DNA from: Streptomyces sp. NRRL S-455
GTDB lineage: Bacteria > Actinomycetota > Actinomycetes > Streptomycetales > Streptomycetaceae
Assembly: GCF_000717875.1 (NCBI RefSeq)
Contig: NZ_JOCT01000014.1
Coordinates: 1 to 64,000 of the forward strand
Direction of reading: 5' to 3'
DNA length: 64,000 nucleotides
In this document: piece after piece, positions 15,184 through 22,850 of the stretch
How positions within the stretch are numbered: position 1 is the stretch's first letter
Layout: each line of letters opens with the position of its first letter
The notes under the pieces: generated by a model
Database searches by the model: none
Seen by the model: the letters and a program-made list of their open reading frames with translations, nothing else
What the model was told of the DNA's origin: nothing
Translations under genes and position numbers: made by a program

Positions 15184-16716
15184 GTGGATCGCGTGGACCT
15201 CATGCCCCCGCCCGCCGACGGCGACTCCCACCAAGGCGACATCGCGGCCAGCGGCGCCTTGGCCGACGCGTACGCCGCCGTGCCGCTGCTGAACTGCCTG
15301 CTGCGGGAAGTGGCCCGGCCGGAGCGCAGCGCGGGCCGACACCGGGTCTACCGGCTGCCCGGCGGGGACCGCCTGCTGCGCGTGCGAGGCAGCCGGCGGC
15401 CCGCCGAACCCGAACTCCGCGTGCCGGGCGGCTGGCGCCGCGTCGGCCATACGGAACTGGTCAAACTCGTCGCCGAGGAGCTCCGCCGACACACCGGGCT
15501 GTCCAACCACGAACTGCCCGCCGAGATGATCGACAGCCGGGACGCCGTGGCCGCACTGCTCGCCGCCCGCGCCGGGAAGACCCCGCCCGACGACCCCTAC
15601 CGGCGCTCCGAGCAGTCCCTCCTCACCGGCCACACCCACCACCCCGCCCCCAAAGCGCGCGGGGGCGGCCCCGCCGCCGGCTGGCTGCCGTACGCCCCCG
15701 AGGCGTACGCCCGGTTCCCGCTGACCCTGCTCGGGCTGCGCGAGGACACCGTCGTCGAGGAGGGCGACACCTCCGCCCTCGACACCCTCGGCACGGCCCC
15801 GCCCGGCTACCGGCTGCTGCCCGCCCACCCCTGGCAGCTCGACCTGGCCGGCCCGGAGCTCGCCGCCGCCTTCGCGGACGGCCGACTCGTCCGGCTCGGC
15901 ACGACCACCCGCGACACCTGGCCGACGGCCGCGATCCGCACGCTCTACGCGCCCGGGCCGGACCTCTTCCTGAAGTTCAGCCTGGACGTGCGCATCACCA
16001 ACGACATCCGCCGGCTGTGGCGCCACGACCTGCTCGCCCTGCGCCGGACCGACGAGGCCGTGTGCGCCGCCTTCGAGATCTTCGACGGCCCACCGGCCTG
16101 GCTGAGCGACCGCGGGTACCGCACCGCCGACTTCGCCTTCGAGGCACTGGCCGTCCTCGTCCGCGACGGCTTCGGCGGGCGCCTCCTGCCCGGTGCCACC
16201 CCGCTGCTCGCCGCCGGGCTCGTCGAGGGCTTCGACGGCAACCCGCTCGACCGGGTCGCCGACCCGGAGGCCTGGTGGGCGGCGTACCTCGCGCAGGTCG
16301 TGCCCCCGGCGCTGGCGGCCTTCGCCGGGCACGGCGTCGTCATCGAGGCCCATCTGCAGAACACCCTGGTCGCCGTGGACGCCGACGGCACGCCCGTGCA
16401 GGCGCTCTACCGGGATGCCGAGGGAGTGAAGCTGCTGCCGGAGGTGTCGCGCGAAGCCGGCTGGGAGCGGCTCGTGTACTGCCTGGTCGTCAATCACCTC
16501 GTCGAGATCGCCGGCGCCCTCACCGAACGCAACCCCGGCTACGACCCGTGGCCCGCCGCCCGCCGCGAACTCGCCCGGCACGACCTCCCGGAGATCCCCG
16601 CGCTGCTCGCCTCACCCACCCTCCCCGGCAAGACCAACCTGCTGCTCCGCTGGACGAACGCGAACGGCGCGGACGCCCGCTACCTGCCGCTGCCCAACCC
16701 GCTGCGCGGTGCGTGA
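15184..16716 (+). CDS. Second IucA/IucC family NIS siderophore synthetase
   Basis: 510 residues, about the same size as the divergent synthetase but clearly a different paralogue. Motifs: LTGHTHHPAPKARGG (ATP-binding loop with Lys), LLPAHPWQLDL, KFSLDVRITNDIRRLWRHDLL, and C-terminal EAHLQNTLVAVDADGTPVQALYRDAEGVKLL. It starts at GTG 15184, just after GGGAA. Downstream, with about 100 bp between, comes a Rieske oxygenase on the same strand. Two synthetases imply a bis-amide or citrate-type siderophore, but no amine-forming decarboxylase, N-hydroxylase or exporter is encoded within this stretch. Confidence 0.9.
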   Translation: MDRVDLMPPPADGDSHQGDIAASGALADAYAAVPLLNCLLREVARPERSAGRHRVYRLPGGDRLLRVRGSRRPAEPELRVPGGWRRVGHTELVKLVAEELRRHTGLSNHELPAEMIDSRDAVAALLAARAGKTPPDDPYRRSEQSLLTGHTHHPAPKARGGGPAAGWLPYAPEAYARFPLTLLGLREDTVVEEGDTSALDTLGTAPPGYRLLPAHPWQLDLAGPELAAAFADGRLVRLGTTTRDTWPTAAIRTLYAPGPDLFLKFSLDVRITNDIRRLWRHDLLALRRTDEAVCAAFEIFDGPPAWLSDRGYRTADFAFEALAVLVRDGFGGRLLPGATPLLAAGLVEGFDGNPLDRVADPEAWWAAYLAQVVPPALAAFAGHGVVIEAHLQNTLVAVDADGTPVQALYRDAEGVKLLPEVSREAGWERLVYCLVVNHLVEIAGALTERNPGYDPWPAARRELARHDLPEIPALLASPTLPGKTNLLLRWTNANGADARYLPLPNPLRGA

Positions 16717-16818
16717 ACGCCGCTCACCCGTCCGGACCCTCCGGCAGGGCACCGACGGCGGATGGCGGTCAGGGTGAGGAGTGGCTGTCCGTGCCGTGTC
16801 CCGTCCGCGAGGAGAGGT

Positions 16819-17967
16819 ATGACCGAGACCGACAGGGCCGACGCCCCCGCCGCAGAGCCCGCGGGGCACAACGACCCGGCTCCCGCCGAAGCCGATCTCC
16901 GGAGCGTGGGCGTCGACCCCGACTACTGGTATCCGGTCGCCCTGTCCCGGCGGGTGCGCCGCGAGCGGGTGCTGGCCACCGCGTTCGCGGGCGAACGCAT
17001 CGCCCTCTTCCGCGGCAGGAGCGGCGAGGTCCACGCCCTCGAGGACCGGTGCGCCCACCGGCAGGTGCCGTTGAGCATGGGAGTCGTGGAGGGCGACACA
17101 CTCCGCTGCCGCTACCACGCCTGGGCGTACCGTGGTGACGGCCGCATCTCGCAGATCCCGTACCTGGCCAAGGGTGATCGCAGGCCGCCCCGCGGCGTGC
17201 GCGGCTATCCCGTCCGCGAGGCGTACGGCCTGGTGTTCGTCTTCCCGGGCGATCCGCGGCGAGCGGCGGCCACGCCCCTGCCCGAGCTGCCGGCCTTCGG
17301 CTCACCGCGGTACCGGACCATGACGTACTCCAGGACCGTGCGCTGCCACTACTCGTTCATGCACGAGAACCTCCTCGACATGAACCACCAGTTCCTGCAC
17401 CGCGGTGTCGTCGGCAGACTCCACCCCCGACTGCTGGGCTACGAGGCCGATGAGCGGTCGGTGGAGGCCCGGTACCTGTTCACGCACGCGGGCGGGAAGC
17501 GGAACCGCAGCGCCGGCCTGCTGGCAGCCGAGGGCATCGGCGGTGGCACCGCCGACGTCATGACCATCCGCACCGAGTACCCGTACCAGACCCTCGACCT
17601 GGTCCCGGAGAACGCCGAACGCCCGGCCTTCCGGCTGTGGGCCGCGTACGTACCCGAGGACGCCGAGCAGCGCACCTGCCACGCCTACGGTCTGCTCATG
17701 ATCGAGAAACCCGGGATCCCCGGCCTGCTCCAGCTGGCCTGGCCGTTCATCCGGCGCTTCACCGAGCGGGTGTTCGCCGAGGACCGCATGGCCGTGGAAG
17801 CCGAGCAGCGGGCCTGGGACGAGCAGGGCGAGGACCGCAACCACGAGGTGTTCCCGCTGATCCTCGACGTCCGCGAGGTGCTCCGCGCGAACGGTGTGCC
17901 CCTGCGGACCCGACCCGCCGCGTACGGCGGCGCCGCACCGTGCGACGCCGTCCGGGATCAGGAGTGA
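16819..17967 (+). CDS. Rieske non-heme iron oxygenase
   Basis: About 382 residues from MTETDRADAPAAEPAG, with GAGGAGAGGT directly upstream. The Rieske 2Fe-2S ligands are CAHRQVP (Cys-X-His) and CRYHAW (Cys-X2-His), about 17 residues apart near residues 77-99. The mononuclear iron site follows as HENLLDMNHQFLHRG, with His-X4-His and an upstream Asp. This is the alpha-subunit architecture of ring-hydroxylating or C-H hydroxylating oxygenases; a separate reductase would be needed and is not nearby. Placement right after a NIS synthetase suggests tailoring of the siderophore or its precursor, but this is inference. The 3' end overlaps the convergent gene by 10 bp. Confidence 0.9.
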   Translation: MTETDRADAPAAEPAGHNDPAPAEADLRSVGVDPDYWYPVALSRRVRRERVLATAFAGERIALFRGRSGEVHALEDRCAHRQVPLSMGVVEGDTLRCRYHAWAYRGDGRISQIPYLAKGDRRPPRGVRGYPVREAYGLVFVFPGDPRRAAATPLPELPAFGSPRYRTMTYSRTVRCHYSFMHENLLDMNHQFLHRGVVGRLHPRLLGYEADERSVEARYLFTHAGGKRNRSAGLLAAEGIGGGTADVMTIRTEYPYQTLDLVPENAERPAFRLWAAYVPEDAEQRTCHAYGLLMIEKPGIPGLLQLAWPFIRRFTERVFAEDRMAVEAEQRAWDEQGEDRNHEVFPLILDVREVLRANGVPLRTRPAAYGGAAPCDAVRDQE

Positions 17968-18749
17968 CCTGAACCTGAAGCCGTCACTGTCGCCGTCCCC
18001 GTCGCGTCCGGCCCCGGGCCGGGCGGGACATCGTCGTCCAGGTCCTCCCGGAGAGCGGCGATGACGAACGCCGTCATGGACGCAAGGGCGAGCAGGGCGA
18101 GCGGCCCCCAGACCGCCGGAATCGACCAGAGCGGCCAGTCGTTGGCGGACTGCGCCCAGAGCGTCAGGACGGCCGCGCCGGCCATGCCGACGCCGTGCCA
18201 CCGCACCACCGACGCCGCCTTCACATGGCGCCGCTCGCCCCGCGCGAACAGCGGCCACGCCCCACCGACGAAGGCGGCCAGCCCGAACGAGAGGCAGATC
18301 ATCGCGCCGCCGAGGCGGTCCTCGGGCCACCCCACGGGCGAGTCGGACGTCCGTTGCCGCCGTCCGCCGTCGTCCCGCACCTCGACGATCTCCCCCTGCC
18401 AGATGACGCCCACGACCTTCTCGCCCGGCTCGAGCTCCGACACCACCGGATCAGCCTGGGGGAACGTCACCTCCCACGGCTCCCCGGAAGGCAGCACCAA
18501 CTCCGCCTCCGGCGAGGAGTTCCGCTCCCCGCGGTGCGTGTCGGCCTCCCGGACGGTGAAGCTCCGCTCCCACCGGCACCCCGAGGCCTTCACCGGCACC
18601 GAGGCGCACTCCGGCGCGGCACGGAACTCCCGCTCCCGGTCCAGCGCTCCACGGATCTCCCAGGCCGCCGCCACTCCGAAGACGAGCGCCACGACACCCA
18701 TCAGCAGCCACACCACGGCCCCCGCCGTCGGCCGCCTCCCCGCCCCCAT
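17958..18749 (-). CDS. Multi-pass membrane protein with extracytoplasmic loop
   Basis: 263 residues from MGAGRRPTAGAVVWLLMGVVALVFG, start chosen by GGAGGCGCG before the ATG at 18749. A first membrane helix spans about 11-30. It is followed by a soluble region of about 110 residues with CASVPVKASGCRWERSFTV (two Cys) and LEPGEKVVGVIWQGEIVEVRDDGG. Three further helices come near residues 157-240. The layout resembles DUF3592-type or similar actinobacterial membrane proteins. Function unknown. It is convergent with the Rieske gene and divergent from the riboswitch gene. Confidence 0.65.
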   Translation of the reverse strand: MGAGRRPTAGAVVWLLMGVVALVFGVAAAWEIRGALDREREFRAAPECASVPVKASGCRWERSFTVREADTHRGERNSSPEAELVLPSGEPWEVTFPQADPVVSELEPGEKVVGVIWQGEIVEVRDDGGRRQRTSDSPVGWPEDRLGGAMICLSFGLAAFVGGAWPLFARGERRHVKAASVVRWHGVGMAGAAVLTLWAQSANDWPLWSIPAVWGPLALLALASMTAFVIAALREDLDDDVPPGPGPDATGTATVTASGSGHS

Positions 18750-18829
18750 CGCGCCTCCCCACCTCGCGCACGGTTCCGCCGCATCACTGTAGGCGAGCCC
18801 ACCGGCCGGACCGAACGCATTTCCGACCG

Positions 18830-19000
18830 CATGGAATGATGACCGGCGACAGGGCGACGGCGGAACGAGGAAGCCGGTGTGAATCCGGCGCGGTCCCGCC
18901 ACTGTGATCGGTGAGCCGCTCCCGACAGGCCACGGCCCGCGCACGGGTGGGAAGGCCGGGAGCCGGCATCGACCCGAGAGCCAGGAGACTCACGCGGTCG
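18830..19000 (+). ncRNA. Cobalamin (adenosylcobalamin-type) riboswitch
   Basis: The conserved core is clear: GGAACGAGGAAGCCGGTG then GAATCCGGCGCGGTCCCGCC and ACTGTGATCGGTGAGC at about 18872-18916, and the B12-box AGAGCCAGGAGACT at about 18977-18990 after a GGGAGCCGGCATCGACCCG stem. It precedes the ferredoxin-like gene at 19053 by about 50 bases. Binding of cobalamin would normally reduce expression, probably by blocking the ribosome binding site region GAGAGAGGAAGG. Confidence 0.93.
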
Positions 19001-19052
19001 CCTCCTCGACGAGCCACCGGGGCGGATCTCCCCGGAGAGAGGAAGGTGCGGA

Positions 19053-19424
19053 GTGTCCGCGAGGCCGGCCGGAGGGGCTCCCTGCCGCATCGTCGTCTGC
19101 CGGGACTGCTGCTGCGGCAGCCGGAAGGTGACCGGTGTCGATCACGCCGCCCAGACCGAGCGCCTGCGCGATGCGGCTCCCGTACGCGTCTCCGACTGTC
19201 TCGACGTCTGCGACCAGGCCAATGTCATCGTCGTCCAGCCCTCCGCCGAGGGGCGGGCCGCCGGCGCGCGGCCGGTGTGGCTGGGCCTGGTCAACGACCC
19301 CGCCGCGACCGAGGACGTCGTCTCCTGGGTGCGGGAGGGCGGCCCCGGTGTCGCGCCACGGCCCGAGATCCTCGACCTGTACGTCTTCACGCCGCTCGCG
19401 AGGCGACGCTCGAACGGCAAATGA
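19053..19424 (+). CDS. (2Fe-2S) ferredoxin domain protein under cobalamin riboswitch control
   Basis: 123 residues from a GTG at 19053 with GAGGAAGG upstream. It has the thioredoxin-like 2Fe-2S ferredoxin pattern: RIVVCRDCCCGSRKV at about 12-26 and VSDCLDVCDQANVIVVQPS at about 46-64, giving the Cys ligands. In other actinomycetes such proteins occur near cobalt transport or cobalamin genes. Here no cobalamin biosynthesis gene is adjacent, so the link rests on the riboswitch alone. It would act as a small cytosolic electron carrier, perhaps in corrin ring reduction; this is inference. It is convergent with the APC permease 10 bp away. Confidence 0.85.
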   Translation: MSARPAGGAPCRIVVCRDCCCGSRKVTGVDHAAQTERLRDAAPVRVSDCLDVCDQANVIVVQPSAEGRAAGARPVWLGLVNDPAATEDVVSWVREGGPGVAPRPEILDLYVFTPLARRRSNGK

Positions 19425-19434
19425 GGCGGGCTTC

Positions 19435-20919
19435 TCAGGACCCGTCGCGGTGAGCGAGGTCGGCGTCGACCGTGCTGGGCCGTTCCGACCAGAACGCGGG
19501 GGCCATCAGCCGCCACACGACCATGAGGACCACCCCCGTGACGACGATGCCGATGCCGATGACCAGCGGGGGACCGAGCCCGAGCCACGAGACGCCACTG
19601 TAGGAGTTGGCGGGATCGGCCATGTCCGACACCGACTCCACGAGCAGCCAGGTCAGCAGTCCGGCACCGACCAGGGGACCGAGGCCGATCAGGAAGAAGT
19701 CCCGGACGCTTCGGGTCAGTCGGTGGCGGTAGTAGACCGCACACGCGAGACCGGTGAGGGCGTAGTAGAACGCGATCAGCAGGGACAGCGCCGTCAAGGA
19801 GTCGAACAGGGCGTTCTCGCTGATCTGGAAGAGGACGAGATACCAGACGATGGCGATGCCGGCGACCCACCAGGTGCTCACGTCGGGGGTACGGAACCGC
19901 GGGTGGATGCGGCCGAAGTGCGCGGGCAGCGCGTGCCGGCGTGCCATCGACAGGCCGGTGCGCGACGCCGGGATGATCGTCGTCTGCGTGGAGGCGAGCG
20001 CGGACGTGGAGACGGCCAGCAGCACGACCCAGTCCCAGCCGCCCATCGCCTCCTCGGCGAGCAGCGCGAAGATGAACTCCTCCTCCGCCGCGTTCTCGGC
20101 GAGGTAGTCGGTTCCGGCGTAGGCCACGACCGCGAAGGCGACCGCTACGTAGGTCACCAGCAGCAGCACCGTCGACCACACGGCCGCCCTGCCGGGGGCG
20201 GTCGCGGAGTCCTCGACCTCCTCGGTGAGGTTGACCGCGGACTCCCAGCCCCAGTAGATGAACACGCCCAGCAGCAGGGACGCGGTCAGTGGGGCACCGC
20301 CGGCTCCGAACGGGTCCAGCCAGCTGAACCTCGGGTCGACGGAATCGAGGGTGCCGGTGTCGGCGTACACCCGGTAGAGCGCCACCACGGCGAAGACGAG
20401 CAGGCAGACCACCTGCGCCAGGATGAGGACGTTCTGCACCTTCGCCGACAGCTCCGTGCCGATCACACAGATGGCCGTCATCACCACGATGAGAAGCACT
20501 GTGAGCACCTGGCGCACCACGTCGTCGTCCGCCCAGTTGTCCAGGCCGACCGCGAGCAGGAAGAAGGTCACGGCGACATCCGCGAGCGCCCCGACCACCA
20601 GCACGCCCGTCATCGCGATGGCCCAGCCACCCAGCCATCCCGCCCACGGCCCCATGGCCCGGGTGACCCACGAGAAGGTCGTGCCGCAGTCCTGGTCGAC
20701 CTTGTTGAGGTAGTAGAACGCCGACGCGATCAGCAGCATGGGCACGAACGACGCGAGCATTACCCCCGGGGCGTAGATGCCCACGAGCGCCACGACCGGG
20801 CCGATGACCGCCGCCACGGAGTACGCGGGGGAGGTGGCGTTGAGCCCGATGACCAGCGCGTCCGGAAAACCGATCGCATCGGGCTTCAGGCTCGCGTCCG
20901 TGGTGTCGTCCTTGGCCAT
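19435..20919 (-). CDS. APC family amino acid/polyamine permease
   Basis: 494 residues with about 12 predicted membrane helices, typical of APC-superfamily transporters. The first helix region shows the family GLNATSPAYSVAAVIGPV pattern (about residues 25-42), and LLGVFIYWGWESAVNLTEEVEDS near residue 220 is the conserved helix 6 to loop region. The transported substrate cannot be told; amino acids or amines are usual. ATG at 20919. It is a single gene, with a promoter presumably in the AT-richer stretch around 20925-21010. Confidence 0.9.
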   Translation of the reverse strand: MAKDDTTDASLKPDAIGFPDALVIGLNATSPAYSVAAVIGPVVALVGIYAPGVMLASFVPMLLIASAFYYLNKVDQDCGTTFSWVTRAMGPWAGWLGGWAIAMTGVLVVGALADVAVTFFLLAVGLDNWADDDVVRQVLTVLLIVVMTAICVIGTELSAKVQNVLILAQVVCLLVFAVVALYRVYADTGTLDSVDPRFSWLDPFGAGGAPLTASLLLGVFIYWGWESAVNLTEEVEDSATAPGRAAVWSTVLLLVTYVAVAFAVVAYAGTDYLAENAAEEEFIFALLAEEAMGGWDWVVLLAVSTSALASTQTTIIPASRTGLSMARRHALPAHFGRIHPRFRTPDVSTWWVAGIAIVWYLVLFQISENALFDSLTALSLLIAFYYALTGLACAVYYRHRLTRSVRDFFLIGLGPLVGAGLLTWLLVESVSDMADPANSYSGVSWLGLGPPLVIGIGIVVTGVVLMVVWRLMAPAFWSERPSTVDADLAHRDGS

Positions 20920-21140
20920 GCTCCCTCACTCCTGTTGTGCGTTGATCCTCCATACAACAGGCATACAGAGGTCCTTTACCTGATTTATGACGATTCAGGG
21001 ACTTATGTCGCTTCTGTCGGGCTCGCCAGGTCGCACAGGGCCGGGACTCACCCGGTCATCGGCGGGCACGTTGTATGCCGACGACCGGGAACTCCTGGAG
21101 GCGCGTGTGTTCGATGGCTTCTCGCTGGCGCGGTGCTAGG

Positions 21141-21791
21141 GAGACGGTGCTCAGTTCTGGGGATGGGTATCCGTCCGACCTGGCAGATGATCAGTGGGCG
21201 CTCGTGGAGCCACTGCTCCCACCAGCTCGGGTGGGTCCCAACGGCGGGCGGCGCGAGAAGCACCCACGACGTCGTACCGTCGACGCGATCTTCCATGTCG
21301 TGCGAACCGGATGTTCCTGGCGGCAACTGCCAAAGAACTTCCCGCCTTGGCCGACGGTGTACTGGTGCTTCACGCGGTGGCACGACGACGGAACCGTGGA
21401 GAGGGTCCACGATGCCCTGCGCGGCAAGGTCCGCGAGGTCGATGGCAGGGCCGTGGAGCCGAGCGCGGGGCTGATCGACTCGCAGTCCGTCCGCACCGCC
21501 GACACAGTGCCGGCTTCGACCAGAGGCTTTGATACGGGCAAGAAGGTCAAGGGGCGCAAGCGTTTCCCGGTTGGACGGCGACGATCCTCAGCCGTGAGCT
21601 GGAGATCGTCCGCAAGGACCCAGGGGGGTCAGCGGGGCTTCCAGGTCCAGCCGAGACGGTGGGCGATCGAACGGACCTTTGCCTGGCTCACCGCACACCG
21701 GCGAGACCCTCAAGCGCGGCCTCAGCGGTCGCGCCGCTCGATGGTGTGGCGATCGGCCTGATGGCCTAATGACGCTGAGTCACGGTGTCTC
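21141..21791 (+). mobile_element. Decayed IS5-family insertion sequence
   Basis: Imperfect terminal inverted repeats GAGACGGTGCTCAG (21141-21154) and CTGAGTCACGGTGTCTC (21775-21791) bracket a broken transposase. The element is about 650 bp, while intact relatives are usually 800-900 bp, which fits internal deletion. No clear target duplication was recognised. Confidence 0.6.
21147..21769 (+). pseudogene. IS5-family transposase, internally deleted and frameshifted
   Basis: The first 130 residues are well preserved (YPSDLADDQWALVEPLLPP, TGCSWRQLPKNFPPWPTVY, LIDSQSVRTADTV with the first catalytic Asp, GKKVKGRKR). After about 21563 the expected segment holding the second Asp is missing. A +1-shifted RELEIVRKDP stretch follows, then QRGFQVQPRRWAIERTFAWLTAHRR with the final Glu region in the original frame, then another break. 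With at least one lost catalytic Asp and two frame changes it cannot be active. Confidence 0.85.
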
Positions 21792-21830
21792 ACGCGACGT
21801 ATGGTCCGTAGGGGGCCGATGGAGGCACTG

Positions 21831-22223
21831 ATGACCGAGCACCCGAACATCGCTGTGTTCCACCGCACCATGGCTGCCTTCGCGGCAGGGGACATGGACG
21901 CGCTGGCAAAGACCTTTCACCCCGAGGTGGTGTGGCATATCGGGGGCAGCAACCCGCTGGCTGGAGAGTACCGGGGCCGCGAGGACACATTCGCGGTGTT
22001 CGGTCGGGAGTTCCAGCTGACAGGCGGCACGTACCGGCCGCAGCTCCACGATGTGCTCGCCAACGATGACCACACAGTCGCGCTGCTGCACGTGATGGCG
22101 TCACGTGAAGGCAAGCAGCTCGATATGGACTACGCCCTCGTCCTGCACATCAGGGACGACAAGATCACCGAGGGATGGGTGCTGACCGCCGATCCGCAGG
22201 CGTACGACGAGTTCTGGTCGTAG
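21831..22223 (+). CDS. SnoaL-like / NTF2-fold protein
   Basis: 130 residues from MTEHPNIAVFHRTMAAFAAGDMDALAKTFHPEVVWHIGGSNPLAG, the standard SnoaL-like ketosteroid isomerase-fold pattern. GGAGG lies 6 bases before the ATG at 21831; two in-frame ATGs further upstream are less likely. Such proteins bind small hydrophobic molecules and may be isomerases, hydrolases or stress proteins; the substrate is unknown. It lies between two decayed genes inside a suspected island, but its reading frame is intact. Confidence 0.85.
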   Translation: MTEHPNIAVFHRTMAAFAAGDMDALAKTFHPEVVWHIGGSNPLAGEYRGREDTFAVFGREFQLTGGTYRPQLHDVLANDDHTVALLHVMASREGKQLDMDYALVLHIRDDKITEGWVLTADPQAYDEFWS

Positions 22224-22260
22224 GAGCCCAAGGACGGCAGATCTCAAACGCGGTCTCAGG

Positions 22261-22668
22261 GTGAGCTCCGGCGGGAGCGGCTCGGCGGTGCTGCTCCTGC
22301 ACGGTCATCCGCGCACGCACGCGACTGGCACCGCGTCGCCCCGCTGCTGGCCGCGGCCGGTCACACCGTCGTCTGCCCGGACCTGCGGGGCTACGGCGGG
22401 TCCGACAAGCCCCCGACCGACCCGGAGCACCGTCCGTACTCCAAGCGCGCCATGGCCGGTGACTGCGTGGCGGTCATGCGCCGTCTCGGGCACGAGCGGT
22501 TCGCCGACGTCGGGCACGACCGGGGCGCCTATGTGGCCACACGCCAACGCCGATACCGACGCCTGGTACAAGGGCACCCCCGAGGCGATGGGTGCCCAGG
22601 CGTACGAGGACTACCGGGCGGGCCTCGGCATCGACCGGGAGCACGACGCCGACCGAGGTCACAGCAAC
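22261..22668 (+). pseudogene. Haloacetate dehalogenase-like alpha/beta hydrolase, decayed
   Basis: Fragments of one alpha/beta hydrolase lie in three frames. SGSAVLLLHGHPRTHA holds the oxyanion HGHP motif. WHRVAPLLAAAGHTVVCPDLRGYG with SKRAMAGDCVAVMRRLGHERFADVGHDRGA holds the nucleophile Asp in GHDRG. NADTDAWYKGTPEAMGAQAYEDYRAGLGIDREHD is the cap/late region. The pattern fits fluoroacetate/haloacetate dehalogenases. A large in-between segment is missing near 22540, and the C-terminal catalytic His part is absent. Downstream to about 22760 the DNA is a C/A-rich low-complexity tract. Confidence 0.8.
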
Positions 22669-22850
22669 CCCAGCCACATAACCACCCCCAACACCCCAGC
22701 TCACAAACCACCCCACACACCAACTACCCCCCCCCGCCTCAGCGGCACATGCCCACTTGGGCAGGCCGCCTGAACCGCGGATGAAAGGCGCACTCCGTGC
22801 GGCGCTCCCCACGCCGGTGTGCCCTCCGCGTGCCGCAGAACGAAGGTGCT

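Noticed and set aside
22670..22760. C/A-rich tract as a possible regulatory array
   Set aside because: It is an irregular CCCCAACACC-like low-complexity stretch after a pseudogene, with no repeat unit or palindrome.
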